Assembly (NCBI RefSeq): GCF_019097595.1 | Contig: NC_080717.1 | Location: 8,073,501 to 8,137,500, forward strand | Reading direction: 5' to 3' | Length of the DNA: 64,000 nucleotides | Source: Hemibagrus wyckioides | Lineage: Eukaryota > Chordata > Actinopteri > Siluriformes > Bagridae | Part shown: one piece after another, positions 34,960-49,100 of the stretch | How the letters are laid out: each line of letters begins with the position of its first letter | Position numbering within the stretch: the first letter of the stretch is position 1 | The notes under the pieces: generated by a model | The model's input: the letters and a program-made list of their open reading frames with translations, nothing else | Told to the model about the DNA's origin: nothing | Databases searched by the model: none | Translations under genes and position numbers: made by a program

Positions 34960-35517
34960 AAATAACGTGTTTATAACTCGCAGCGCTCCGATTGGTTAAA
35001 AGTTGGAACCGGGGCGGAGCTTCGCGCGGACTTTACAATGCAGTGTGACGGGACAGCTCGTGCTGCTGCTGGGCTAAATAAGCAGTTAACGGTAACTTCA
35101 GTTCGAGGGGTCGAGGGCTAAACGTTTACTGTTTATTCGGCTGGTCGTTTGCTTTATCAGGAGAGTGCTTATCTCAGTCATAACGTTTCTCAGGAGCGAG
35201 CTGAACGCAAATCTCGACCTTTCGCCAGAATTGAACTGCATGCTTGTAGCCTCCGGTTACCGTGCGCGCGAGACTGACAGCCAAAAATATCAGCGCCTGG
35301 TTTATTTACATGTAACGATCATTACAAAGTGTTTATGATCTCGGTGATCAAACGCGGAAAGAAGACGCTGTAACTTCGGATTATTTTTGTTACATGGATA
35401 TTTTGGATACTCCTGGCAGTAAATACTGAATAGACCAAACTTCATGTGCCTGGAAAAATGTGAGCCTGCGATTTTATCAGCACTGAGGAATAAATTCGTG
35501 AATTTTCTCAACACGTG
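34960..35517 (+). promoter_or_regulatory. fgfrl1: fgfrl1 promoter region and first non-coding exon
   Basis: GC content rises sharply from about 34970. An inverted CCAAT box (CCGATTGGTT) lies near 34988 and a GC box (GGGGCGGAGC) near 35011; there is no convincing TATA box. The exon ends at 35517 at donor GTAAGTTT, joining to 35836. A start site near 35030-35100 is inferred. Several short upstream ATGs occur in the leader. Confidence 0.6.
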
Positions 35518-35869
35518 GTAAGTTTGTTTTTGTTTGTTTGTTTGTAGAAATGCTAGTTTGAAAGGACTTTCTTGACTTAAACACAAACCCAGGTTAGTCT
35601 TCATACTAATCAAAGACTAATCCCCATTTTTTTTATTTAATTCCTCTTTGTGTTTTAATTCATTGCAACACTATAATGTAGTTAAGGCTCCTTGACTCTC
35701 CTCCAATGTAAAAAATCTGTTACAAATCATTACCTCGAGTCTAACTGGTCTTAATTTTGCCCTGTATTAACTAGAGGAGTTTCTTTACTCACTGGGAATT
35801 TGTTCATGCTTTTTTTTTTTTTTTTTTTCACACAGATTTAAGAAAACCAAGGCTTTTTCTGCAGACATC

Positions 35870-38800
35870 ATGGAGCTTCTGTGGATTGTTCTTGCTCTTT
35901 TTGATATTATTTACACGGCAAATTGTGCTCGAGGTAAGTAAAAAAAAAAAATTTTTAAAAAGCATTTTTGTCTAAATTTTGTCATTTCACAAAAGTTTCA
36001 CAACTGACTATAAGACACTTCGGACTTTCTCAGATTCTTACGTACCAGTTATGTTAATGTGGTTCACTAGAAATACTCACACGCAAGACTCTTTAAATAC
36101 CCGGAGTGTATTCTAGTTTCTGACGTCTCTGAGATAATACAGGGCAAAATTGCAAAATGAGACTGCTGAGCCTTTGAGTATCTAATGGAAGGGAGGTCTG
36201 ATACTAAATTTTACTTAAAAGGTTAAAACTCAACTTAAGTGTGTGAAGGTAGTCTTAGTAGAACGCACCATTTTCTTTCACAAGAGTAAAAGTAATAAAA
36301 CGTTGCTTCTTTGTTTTTCACACAATATTTTTAACTTCCAAACTTTGCATTTCCGTCTCCTTTGAGTCACGAATAGTCTTAACTGGCTTTCATGAAGAGC
36401 AAAAAAAAAACCTATGCTCTAGAGTCGAGTAGACCAGAGCAACAGTTTATTTCCTGTCTTTTCTCTACCTCCGTGAGTTCACTACATTGAAATTGAGCTA
36501 TGCAGGTTTCCTTGAACCTGTCTCTGGAGTTCAAGACCGGGTTTGGAGCTGTGAGGCCTTCAAAGGTCGTCACTGGCTTTGCTTCATAGAATGCGATCCT
36601 CTCACATTAGCCAGTCTCCGGCCTTCCTTTTTTTTTTCTCTCTCTCTCCTGCCTGGAACGAGCCATCGTTTCCATTCAGTGGTGGCTGAATGCAGGCCTA
36701 GGCTGCAGATGGGGAGATAGCACAGCTCAGTGACTCCACTCCATCAGGGCTGCAGGTGAAGCGTGAGCAGCCGTGTCTCTCTCTTTTTGCCCTTAGCATA
36801 CATCTCAGACTCAACAGCCTGTCACCGAGACTGGAAGAGAAGCGATGGAGGGGTGAGGAAGGAGGGGGAGGCCAGAGGAAAGAGCGGAAAGAGAGAAAGA
36901 GAGAGAGCGAGCAAGAGAATCTGAGTAGATCGCATCTGCGTCCCAGAACAATGTGGCATTCACGGTCACCGGGCCACAGTCTTCACAGAGATGCGTCTCC
37001 TAAAGTAAACAAAAATGTCACAAGCAATGTGATTAGATTGAGCAGTTATGTTTGTTTACCACAAGTTTTAGACGGATAGTCTTGTAAATCAGCATTGAAT
37101 TGTTGCCTTGATCGTATCGGAGCACGTACCTGTGGGCACATTTGATATGTTGCACTTGATAGGGAGACGAGAAAAGAACTAAACAGACAAACGTCTGTCT
37201 GTTTATCACTTAAAGCCCCTGAAAATGGTGGCCCCGATGCCGTGAGGATCAGATGTTAGAAACTGGACGTTCTTGTAATCTGGTGTCATTTGATACTTCA
37301 GTTTCATAATTTGCACAAAATCCCACATTGTCAAACAATGGAATTCAGGAGACGGAGATGTTTCCATGTGTTCATGATGCTTAAGCAGACTATTTATTTA
37401 TACAGATCAGTGAAAAAGTTATATTCGACCTATATCGAGATGGACAAATCACTAGCTTCGGCCACCGATCCTAAGCAGATTTAGCGTCTGGGCCATTAGT
37501 TGTTTAATTTGTAGGTTCATCAACAAGATATCGAAAAAATTCTACTTATGGACCAGAAAAAATTTGGGATGTAGTTATGAACTGAATATGAATATGGCTT
37601 CACCTCAGTGTTTATAAGTAATTATAGCGTGAGCTCCTTGTTCTGAATCCCACCTCTTGTTGCACCACACACATGACTAATAATTGGAAGTTCAAATACT
37701 AGCTTGAAATTAATACACCATAGATTATTATATAACATTATTTACCACGTTTTATCCATGTCAGTGAGTGAGATAAATCTCATCAAGAATAAAAGTAATA
37801 GAATACATTTTTTTAAATTTATATATTACATTTTATTAGTCTAGCAGACAAGTAAAAACTCTAATGTTCTGGGTTAGTTGCCTGAAAATCTTATTCGCTA
37901 GGCTAAAATAAGTGGTTGTTAAGGCATGTAGGGCTATTTAGCTAGTTACGTGCATTAATATAGAATTGGATGAAGAAACTTGGTTGCGTAGTGAAAATAA
38001 AGGCTTGTACTGTTAAGCACCGTTTCCAAGGTTTTGATTAAATCATTTTATTTTTTGTTGCTGCTACATGAACACTGATGCACATCATTTCAGATGACTA
38101 ACATTTTCCATTCGCTTGCGGAAGTGCGGTCTGCTCGCAGCTTCCGTAGAGGCTCACGGAAAAGGTCAGCTTACGCAATGCCTCAGGACTCGAGCATCTT
38201 CAAGCAAGACAAATTAGACTCTGACTCCATCCACTCGCTATTCCTGCTAGCGTGAGTTTGTGTGTGCAGTGTGTATCCAAATCCCAACTGAGTCACATTT
38301 TGGCCAAACATGCCAGAAGCATGTTTAAAAGTCCCATATGGAATTTGAGCAATTTGTTCACACAGCAATAAACTGAGCATCATTTCGAGGCGAAGTTTGT
38401 AAGGCAAGAGAGGTTTAGGAATGTTTGTTTCTTCGGAATTTTAATCAAGCTAAGCTTGCCTGTGTTGTGACATCTCACACGGTGTGTAGTTAATCATTTA
38501 AATCCCAGTTTCTTTCCAGAAGATGAGGCTTGACGTGTAGTAATTAATTTCCTTCAAACAGAAAGGGCAGAGGTGAGAAATAGAAATTTTCAGCGTGGTT
38601 CGAAGGCGCCAGTTGTTTTGTTTACACTGATCTCGACCACCCTTGAAGCAAATATTTTAAGGACGTACAAATCACAGGCTTAGCAGAGCACTCAATCAAA
38701 TAAATAAACATTCAGTCATGTAAAGCACACTTTAATGCGACGGAGAAAAGGGAAAAAAAAAAGGATGGCGAAGAATAGAAATGAATAAATAAATAGAGTA

Positions 38801-41800
38801 TAAAAGTAAAAGCTTGACAGAGAGCAAGACATTTGTTCGCCCAACCTCTCGCTTTCCCTCCCTCTTCCTCTACCCTCTTTCTCTCTCCTCGACTGTTTAT
38901 CACCAGTGAAAAGCCGGGGGGAAGTTCATTTAAGGGTGTTTAAGAAACATAGTGTCACAGTTGGCAGCCCTCATTTATCTCCAGAGCTTTACTTTAAGGT
39001 TTTAGGTTTGTCAAAACAACGTGATCTAGAAAGCCGACTGTTAAGGTTTGTGCTTAACATTTTTCATTTTTCACTTGTCTGTTGCAGTAGTGACTTGTCC
39101 CAGTCTTCTAATGTTATACACGGGAGAACCTTACACATTAGTAATGATTAAAGGAGAGATTTGTCACCTTTAAGTTCACTGCGTCACTAGTAATGAATTA
39201 AAAAATTCCAACGAAAACGTGGCCTAGGAATAACATTGTGTTAACTACCGGTTTGAAAAATGGCCCTATTTTTTTTTTAAAGAAAGAGTGTGTTAATAGC
39301 AGTAATGTGTTACTCTCACCAGTCTCGCAACACTAAGCATTAAGGAATTCACCGCTATATAATGTAAATGAGCGAGTGAAAGTAGAGCGTGTCAGGATCC
39401 CCCACGGTGACTGGAAAGTTGAGAGAAAACTGTGAAAGTCAGTTCCGCCGAAGAAGGCAATAGGAAGAACTGCTGTTAAGTGGAGCCAATAAAGCAGTTA
39501 TAGAGAAGCCAAATGCTGTTTACATAAGAGCTATGTTTGTGGCACCTACTCTCATTAGCAACAGACTGCAAGGGACATTCTTCAGTAATGAAGCGGAAAA
39601 AACATTAACAGATCGAAATCTCAACTCGTTACACTGAGGTATAAACGTTTCCCGTGCAGCACTGTGAAACACCAAACCGCTGCAGATGAACCAGATAAAA
39701 CTATGAAGATTATGAGTTTGGGAAGTCATTTGGAATAAATGTAATTATAGGCCATGTGGGGTGTGGGCTTCAAGCGACCATTACAAGGGAGTCTGAATGG
39801 AAGAAATAGGAGGAGAGACATATGGTGGCTCTTTTGATGGTCAACGGAGGTCCGTCAGGTCTCTTGAGCGGATGAAGGCTTCCTCGACTGGTCTTGTTGC
39901 TTTGTGAAGGCATGATGCTGGTACAGGATCATGTTGCTCTGTGAGGGAGGTTCTCTCTCAGAAGAAAGACAAACCACTCTACAGAATATTTGGCAATATA
40001 TGGGTTTTTTTTTTTAACCATTTCGGAAACTGTGATGCAGATGCTGTTTTTCGTTTTTTAAAAAAAATAACACAAATTGTGTTAATTAAAAATATAAGCA
40101 AAGAATGAACAAAAAAAGCTATTACAAATAACTAAAAATCTCTGCTGAGGATCATACAGCAATTTCTCCGCTCCAATTCACAAACTTTTCTCTCCCTCTC
40201 TCATATGCCCTCCCTTCTTTTCCACCATACAGGAATTGCTGTTAAGCCCTGACGCGTCAATGGCTCATTGTTGTGGGCTGGTGGTCTGTGTTTGGCCAGT
40301 CCTCTGCAGAAGAGGTCACAGGTCAGAGCAGACAACCAGAGAGTGGGCCAGGTTAGGTCACATGCTTGACCCTTCACCAGAGGTCTTACAATAACATGTC
40401 AGATCTCCCCTGGCGTACGCCTGTGTGTCCTGGCTTTCGATACATATCGACGTTTTCCTTCCGCCATTCTCTCGCTCTTTCACGTCCCCCTCCCACCCCT
40501 GCTTTCCCAGCTGTTCTTTTGGGTGAGATACAAATGAGATGTTGAAAAGGCATCGTCCAACTGGAGACAGCTTTTCTTGTTTTCTTTGGGATTTGGCATG
40601 TCAGTTTGTGTCAGGGCCTGCTCGCTTCCAGCAGCTGTGTATATGTCACGTGTTGGTGGGGTTCTCAGCAGCAAGAGAGAGAATGCCACGCCAGCCTCAA
40701 ACAAAACAAGGCACGCACATGATTGATGGCCTTTTACCTCTTATGCCTCTTACGCTTGCTTCCCCCTTAATGCACTCCCTGTTGACACAAAAGTTTTTTT
40801 CTGTTGTGTATTGTTTTTTTTTGGGGAAGAAGAAAAATCTTTCCACGTCATCTCAGCAGTTAACAGATCAGCGTTTACGAAATGTTGAACGTTAGACAGG
40901 AGAGTTATCAGTCAGAGCCTTTTTTTTTCCCCTACAAACTCTTACTAAAGGGGATTTTTGGATCGGATAGGCTTCGGACTCTCAACCAGACAGTGTCCAG
41001 GCCTCTGATGTAATATATATTCAGCAAGTGTTGTACTCTCTCCCACAATCCCAAGGGGTTTGACACCTTTTCAACTTATCATCATGCAATCATGTCGGTC
41101 CATTATATGAGGATTTCACTTCTGGTTGAATGTAATTGAGACTCAAACACAGCTGTGAGTTGCCGTTATGAGCTACGGTTCAAGTAAATGTCACACAATC
41201 GAAAAGTGTTCTCTGCACTCGCAATCTGTACAGTAGTTTCAGATGTTCAGACATTACCAATTTGTCTTAATAACTTGCGTAGCAAGCGCTGTACAGTTCT
41301 GACAATGGAAGTCAACTCAATATATCAAAAACATGATTGTCCGGGTTGTTCTGGATTAACGTGGTCAGTAAAGAGTTAATTAAGAAAGTAATTACAGCAG
41401 TATACCTAGACTAGCCTCTATATAAGCCTGAGGGTCAAAGGTATGTTAAGCTAAGCACAGGTGCTTGGTACCTCTTTGCGCTTTGTTATTCTCTTTATAA
41501 CTTCTTTAAAGCCGAGCTTCTCAAAGCCGGATGCTGGCAGCTAGGGTTCCTTGAAGCAAAGGAGCACCTGTGATTTATCTATTTTTTTTTGTGTGTGTTT
41601 GTGTTAAAGTGGTGCTAATCACAACCTTGTGTTATCAAAGGTATTATGTTTGTTATGAACTTCAATTGAATTAAATTGAGTTCAAATGAACTGTTTAATC
41701 TGAATCTCAACAACTCGAAAACAAATCCGTTTATAAAGAAAAGCTTAACTCTGATAACGGTTAAAAAATAATCTTTGCCTCTAGTAATACAGCCAAGATT

Positions 41801-43108
41801 TCACTCTACACGTATTTAAAAAAATGTATATGCAGAATGGAAATATACTTATCAGATACTTTTAATCAGTATAAACGAATGAATTATTTTATCACTGCAA
41901 GTCTGATATAAAATTAGTCAGGACGCTGTTGGCTTTCAGTGTGAGACGGTTTTTTTTTTTTGTTTGTTTTTTTTTTACCTCCGTTCACATAACTTTACAC
42001 CGAATTTTAGTGGTTGAAGATAAGACCTTTACATTTTACATACTTTTGAACAAGCACTCAGAGAGCAAAAACGGGTTTAATATTACTATTTACGTTAAAG
42101 ATATAAACATAAACATGACAAAGAAATAGAAATTCACACCCCCAAAACAGGCACAATTTCTTTGGCATCTGAGCTCTTAAAAGGAAAATCATTAAATCTT
42201 TTAACAAATTATTCAAGATTTTTAAACCCACAGTAAAATATTCTGCAGGCTTGTGCTTCGCCTCTTTTGAGATATTTCAGCTTTTTGTCGGAGCCTCATT
42301 CACTTATTTAGCAGGAATGCCTGCTTTTTGGAAACCATAGGTATTCACCCCAAAGTGTTAGATGCAGAGCTCGTGCTATGTCCTCTCGGCTATTTGCGCA
42401 ATGTTTTTAGGCCTATCGGGAACGTAACCTACTGGCCCGGTAATACCGTGTTGTCTTTTTGTTCTATAAACACCATGATGTATTCATCCATTCCAAGCAT
42501 ATCCTTTTCAAGGCCATACATTCTCATTCTGTACATCCTTAGAGTACGTGCATACATGCAATGCTGATTAGCTTTAATCATCCGAAGGAGATTTCCACAG
42601 CACCGCAAAACAGAGGATACTACTTTTCGCACACCAGGTGTTTTTCTTGCATTCTTGCATGTATACATGTGTTAACATTATGCCAAGCCACCTGTGTGTA
42701 ATTGTTTTAATGGTGTCTTTTGCTGTAATCCTTTTCTGTTTGTGTAATAGTTCTGAATCAGGTTTGTTTGTTTGTTTGTTTGTTTGTTTGTTTATTTATT
42801 TATTTAGCTCAGTAATTATGTGGCACAGCGAACCTCCACTGTCAGTGGCTTCTCAGTTTTTCATCTGTCGTCCCATTGAAAAGCATAGCCAGCTGTTGAG
42901 GTCAGAGCCCAGCAGTTGGAATGTGTAAAGTGTGTGAGAGTTGTGGGAGTGGCTCGGGCCCCTGGGAATCCAACGCGATGGCAAGCATGAGTGTGAGAGC
43001 CGCATAGTTCTGGAACTGGATCAGCTTTACCAGTCCACAAACGCGGAGCTTATACTTTGGCCATGGGAAACACACACCACACAAATGGCATCCGCAGAAA
43101 TTGTGTAG

Positions 43109-43161
<53 letters not shown>

Positions 43162-46100
43162 TCTCTCTCTCCCTCTGTTCCCGGGAAAGAAAGTTCTGGA
43201 ATGAATGCGCTTGCACCTGTGGGAGCCCTCATCTGCTGCTGGCTTCAGTATGCCTCTCATCCCCGTGAAAGGTCTGGCCTGAGATGAGATGAACTCTCTG
43301 CTAACACGTGTCTGTGTCAATTATGCAACCTCAAATTCATTGTGCACTAAAGCACAACTGTATTGACTGTATTGACACAACTTTTTCTCCCTCGCAGATT
43401 CCATGAGAGTAAATTTGCCTGGAAAAAAAACAACAACAACCAATTTGCTCAAATTAGGACATTTAACCTCACAAAATTAGTCAACATAAAAACCCATATG
43501 AGTCAGTAGAAAACATATATTCCCATATAAAATGTTTCTCACAGATGCAAAGATATTAGATAGGTAGATGGTATATTCTATCATTATATTCTCTGAAAAG
43601 TCTATTAGACTTGCTTGATGTTTCCTGTTTATTTAAATATCCATAATAGACCATTATGCTGTTATCAGTTTCACACTTTTTTATTGTAATCATAGTCTGA
43701 ATTATGGCTCAGTTCCATTTTCTTCCTAGGCCACTTCTGAAATATAATGGTTTAGCCATTTCCTAGCTCAATGGCTCTCTCATGATCATCACACTTTGAG
43801 CGGAAAAGGAGACAAGAAACGACGAAGAGTGAAGAAAGGGTGGAAGAGTGACGCTTGGAGTGACCGCTGCAGAAAGGGAAATATCAGTAAAGGCAGACGG
43901 CAGATCTGCACTGCGCAAAGGGGCAACATTTCAGCATGTACTGACAGGTACAAGTGCTATGACGACTGATTCATTAGAGACAATCTTCCAGGATTGCCGG
44001 CCACGTGAGTGGCGCGACTTTCAATGGACACTTTGTAGGGCCTGGCCTCGACTCTCGGGTCAGGGTATTCTTCTCCCGTGGCGCCACAATGAATATGAGG
44101 TGAAACCGGGGGATGGGAGCCTGGCAGAGCTCTGATGGAAGTGCTACATGTGTAATTTTATCCAGGTACCTCACGTATCCAGGGCCCCTTCACGAAAACC
44201 TAGGGCTGTAAATGCCTACCTCAAAAGCCTTATTGCATCATCGTACCATTTCCTTAGTGTTTAATTTCAAAATAACACAAGACCTCTGAATATTTTATAG
44301 TGTGCATTAAGAACCTATATGCAAGTCTGCACCTGGCACACAGCCCAAGTGTCAAAAACATCATTGCTCTATCCACAGCTGCCAATTTCTGATTTCAAGC
44401 GCTTAGGCTGGAATGTTCTCCGGCCCTCCCCATGACCAAGCTAATAGCTTTCCTTACAACATCGTGTCTGTATGACCAAATGTCCCAGTCCACATTATAC
44501 CTCAGTATTAGATGTCAGTTTGTTTCCACTGGCCAGCGCAGCACAGCGTGTCTTTAGCCTCCGGCAGCCGCCTGCAGAACGTGTGGACGAAACCTTTTCT
44601 GACAGAGACCTGCAGGAGCAAATTGAGTTAGTCATGGCTGAGGCACGGCGTGGAATGTGGGAGGCTGAAAGAGCAAAGGAGTAAAGGAGAAGGATAAAGA
44701 AAGAAGAAAGATTTCAGCAGAGGGCATGAATGGTAGCCGAAGGTTCTGTGCGCAGCAGCAAACGGCTTTCTCTAGTCTAGCCTGAGGTAGCACTGAAAGC
44801 TAAGGCTAATTGTATTGGATTAAGTTGTCAGGTCACGACTAGCTGCCTATTGTTAAGAGTGAATGTGTTTTTAATAGTTGCCCCAAAGTCTTCAGGGCCT
44901 GCAGTGCAACAGCTTTAGCTCCAACTGTTTCCCAAGATTAAAATGAGGTAACTTTTTTTTTTTTTTTTTTGACAGTAAGAGACCTCGTGACCTGAAAAAA
45001 TATTCCCAGACCCCCTCGGGAGTAGTTTAGTATACACACCAACTATTTTGAACAATTAGGCTTGTTATTTAAATTAGCGGTTATTTAGGATGAGAGTGCT
45101 TTTTGTTTTCCCTTGAAGTTTTCATCCATATTTATTTAAAATGTCATTGCATTCCGTATTGACGTTATTTAGAGCGGGTCATAAGTTCCACCACTGTAAC
45201 GAAATTAGAAAATCACAAACGCCCCTGGCTATGCTTCACATACCCTGCTTCAAGAACCATGGAAATCAGAGAAGGTGGGAAAGAAATATTGAGAAATTGT
45301 ACGGATGAAAGTGTAGATGATGTATCCGATAAAAGTGAAAGGCAAAGTTAAAAAAAAAAAAAAAAGTTGCTATTTTTATTTTTTTTAAAATGTATTAAAA
45401 AGTATTTTGTAAAAATAAAAGTAGTTTTTTGTATTATCTTTCAAAAAAAAAAAGTCATAAGCAGCTCCCCCATTTTGCCTGAAAACAACATTCAGTTTCT
45501 GCTGAACATGACTCCTCCTGCTTTGCTAATAAATTAATCATAAGGTAAATATTATATGAAGAATTTGACATGCCTAGGCAATTTACATTAGCTACTGGAA
45601 TTAATGCTAACTTAGATTTAAAATATATATATATAGTTAAGCAAAACATACGTCAGTTTTGGATGGCTTCTCCATCTTTAGATAGCTATATTAGGAATTA
45701 GTGTTACAATAATGAGCTCAGAAACTACACTGACCTACTAGTCCCTCAAGAGCTCTTAGTTGCTATTACAGCAAAGACATTAGCAACATTTACATTTTTT
45801 CCTGTCCGGTGTCACCCCAATAAGGATGAGGTTCCCTTCTGAGCCTGGTTCCTCTCAAGGTTTCTTCCTCATATCTTCTCAGGAGGTTTTCCTTGCCATC
45901 GTCGTCTCAGGCTTGCTCATTACGGACAAAAATTAATTTTTTCTCTCTGTTTCTATACTTCTGTAAAGCTGCTTTGAGACAATGGCCATTGTTAAAAGCA
46001 CTATACAAATAAACTGAATTGAATTGAATTGAAAAAAAAAGAACAGGAACAAGAACAGGTCTTTTAAGTAATTTAGGGTTATATAAGAATGTAATAAGTA

Positions 46101-49100
46101 ATTTTCCTGGAAATGTATATAAGTATTCAATTTCAATAATGCTGAAGGAAATAGAATTACATAATACTTAAGCATAGTCATAGAGTAGAATTACTCTAGT
46201 CCTGGAAATAAGAAGGAACTTTTAATGAACAAATTTTGAGATTTTATCGGAATATGTAATTATTATTTGGAACAAAATATTATTTAATTGTTAGGTGGTG
46301 TTCTTCTTTTAGAAAGTTTTTGTCCTCCAGTATCCCATAGCAGAGGATTAGCTGCATATTTTAACTGAAATTTGATCAGCCTCCTAAATTCCTTGTTGTG
46401 CTAATTCTTCTTTCTGATGACAAAATTGGAGGCCTACAAAGATGCATGCAAATGCTTACAAGTTGGAGTTGGAGTGGCAAAGGCAACCGGTGTAGGGATG
46501 TCTCGATACAACCTTTATCATTACCATAATGGCTTCCTTATTTGTCGAAATACAGAATGTTTTCTTTTGTAAAAGTCTATCTTGTACCTCCTCGGGAAAG
46601 TTTGCCAAAAAACAAACTGTTGTTTATCTCAAGGTTGTTACTTAGGTACAGATAAAGCAGTGGTGTATAAGCAGCTGAGGCCTTCCACTTAACCTGTGTT
46701 TAATTTCTGCAGGACAAACGCAGTGTGCCGAGTAATCAAATATTGACAGCTGATTACATGAGAGAGCTATTGCAGGTGCTGGCCACCTATGAGGGCGAGA
46801 GGTAGTGGCCTGAGTGCAGGATAAGGCCATGGAGGAGTGTGAGCAGCCAAACACACGTCACTTTTTATCAGCACACAGGAGGCAGCTGCAGTTAAACATT
46901 AGCTATGGAGATATGCCCTGTATTCAGCATGGCAGACTGTTTGTTCATCTTAGTTTAGTTTTCATTACACATTTCATCAGCGAGTTTCTCTGTCTTTCTT
47001 TCTCTCACACTCTCTCTCTCGCTCACCGACATGAAATTTGACCGCACTAGCACATGGCATCTACTCTTAGCTTTTCTTTTTCCATTTGCACATGGCATCT
47101 ACTTAAAGACTTTTTCTGGCTCCTTGGAACTCTTGTCATCACTGCCGTTTTTCTGCCATTTAACCTAATCCTCACCTTGACCTCTGTCCTAACCCCGAGC
47201 CATAATTTAAACCAAAGGCACGTCTTTTGCAACTATATGCCACATGAGCCATGCTATTTGTTGTCTTCCTGATTCCAGACAGAGTTGTCGGTAACAATAC
47301 GGTAAAAGTTCATGAGCAGAATTGTAAAAAAGGGTTTAGAGCATCGATGCCGAAGATGAGTGTGCAGTCTGCGGTGCAGTTGGTAGACCATTTATAGCCC
47401 TCTGTTTTTCCCACTATGTTTTACACTAGAGATGGTGTGTGTGTGGGGAACCAAATATCTCCAAAGGATTGAAATATTTATTATTAATATTATTATAATT
47501 AGATTTTTATAATATTTATTTATTATTTTACTGTTTTACAAAAGCGGTAGCTTTTTCGGCCCTCAGAAGGATAGGAAGACAAACGTGTGTGTATGTGTGT
47601 GTGTGTGTCTTAGATACTCATGTCCCACATTCCGTGCCTGTGTGAGCTGTTTGTCTGAGCGGCTGAGTGGAATTAGCCTCCGGACTGCCAAAGGGCTCAC
47701 ATACACGCGTGTTTCACTGACTTAGTATATTTGCATGATATAAAGCCGTTTCCTTTGCAGTTTGCACATACTGCCTGGACAAAGTTCCTTTGTCCATTTT
47801 CTTTCTCACTTGACAAACCAGAGATAGATCTTAAACGATTGTACACACAAATCGTCTGGGCTAAAACGAACCTCAGAACCTCTCCTATCCCGAGTTAAAA
47901 TCTTCATCTCTTACACCACTATCATGTAGTCCACTCAAGGTGAACGTTGCTCCTGGTCTAGATCATTTTTTATCTCTCTTTTGTGAAACATAAAACCCCT
48001 GCAGCAGCCATGAGTAAACCAAGGTGTGTATTTTAACACTTTTTTTTTTTTTTTTTTTGCAAGTATGCAACAAGAAGCTCGTCTTCTCAGCGATTTTCCA
48101 GCACCGACAGTTGAATTGGGAATACTCTATATTTTTTTAGGCTCTCTTTTTAATTCCAATACATCTGGATAATTGTCATCCAGGCCCAAGTTTTCATCCA
48201 TTGAGTTCCCATAAAAATCTTTATAACCTCTGTGAGTATGTTGTCCATTAAAATCTCCTCCAGGTTTTTGGCTTGTCAGCTAAAAAAAAAAACACAATGC
48301 CTTTGAAACTATTTTTCATTGCTTTTCAGCACTGTTTTCCAGACTTTATTGCAATGTTTCTCTATTTTCTCTCTCTCTCTTTCCTTTTTTTTTTTTTTTT
48401 TTTTTTTTAAAATTCACACTCATACCGAAAAAGACAGGTGCAGTCCAGGGTTAATTTGGAAGGACAGACGATCCTTTGTTTCCAGTGAACCTGTGGTTAT
48501 TATACAAGGTAGTACAAAAGTTTACGTCTTTGAGCATAAAGGAAATCTGGACTAAGTCAGGTTGGTAGCTTTAACGATGTTAGGACTAGTCTTTCATTTT
48601 CTTGACATGTCCTATTACTCTAACGCATAGCAGAACTTTTTTTTTTCCCTCCCTCAGCAGGATGTTTTCATTTCAAAGCTTATATAGGAATGATTTTTGA
48701 TCTGTTCCATTATATCAGCAGAGACCATTTTGAATCTTTTATCTTGTGTCAAATTAATGCAGTATTGTTCACTGTATCGGGGAATATATATATGTATGTT
48801 AAATTATATAGTGTATGTCTGTGCTTAAAAAAAAATCGACATTCGTAATAACTGGAATCTATCACAGAAATTATTCTGTACCTTTCACTGAGTTATATTA
48901 AGTAAAAAAAATCTTTCGAACAAATCTGTGACAAAAACCTAGATGTTTCATATTAACTCTGCTCACGCTATGTGACGCAAACGTTTTTAAAGGTAAGCAC
49001 ACGTACACGTTTAGAAAATCAGTGCTGAGTAAAGGAGTAAAGCAAAGCCACTATCTGCATCTGTATGAGTATTCCTTGAACCCTGAAAAATATCCGAATC

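Noticed and set aside
42902..43320. Arg-Glu-rich open frames
   Set aside because: They are translations of the (CT)n microsatellite on the minus strand.
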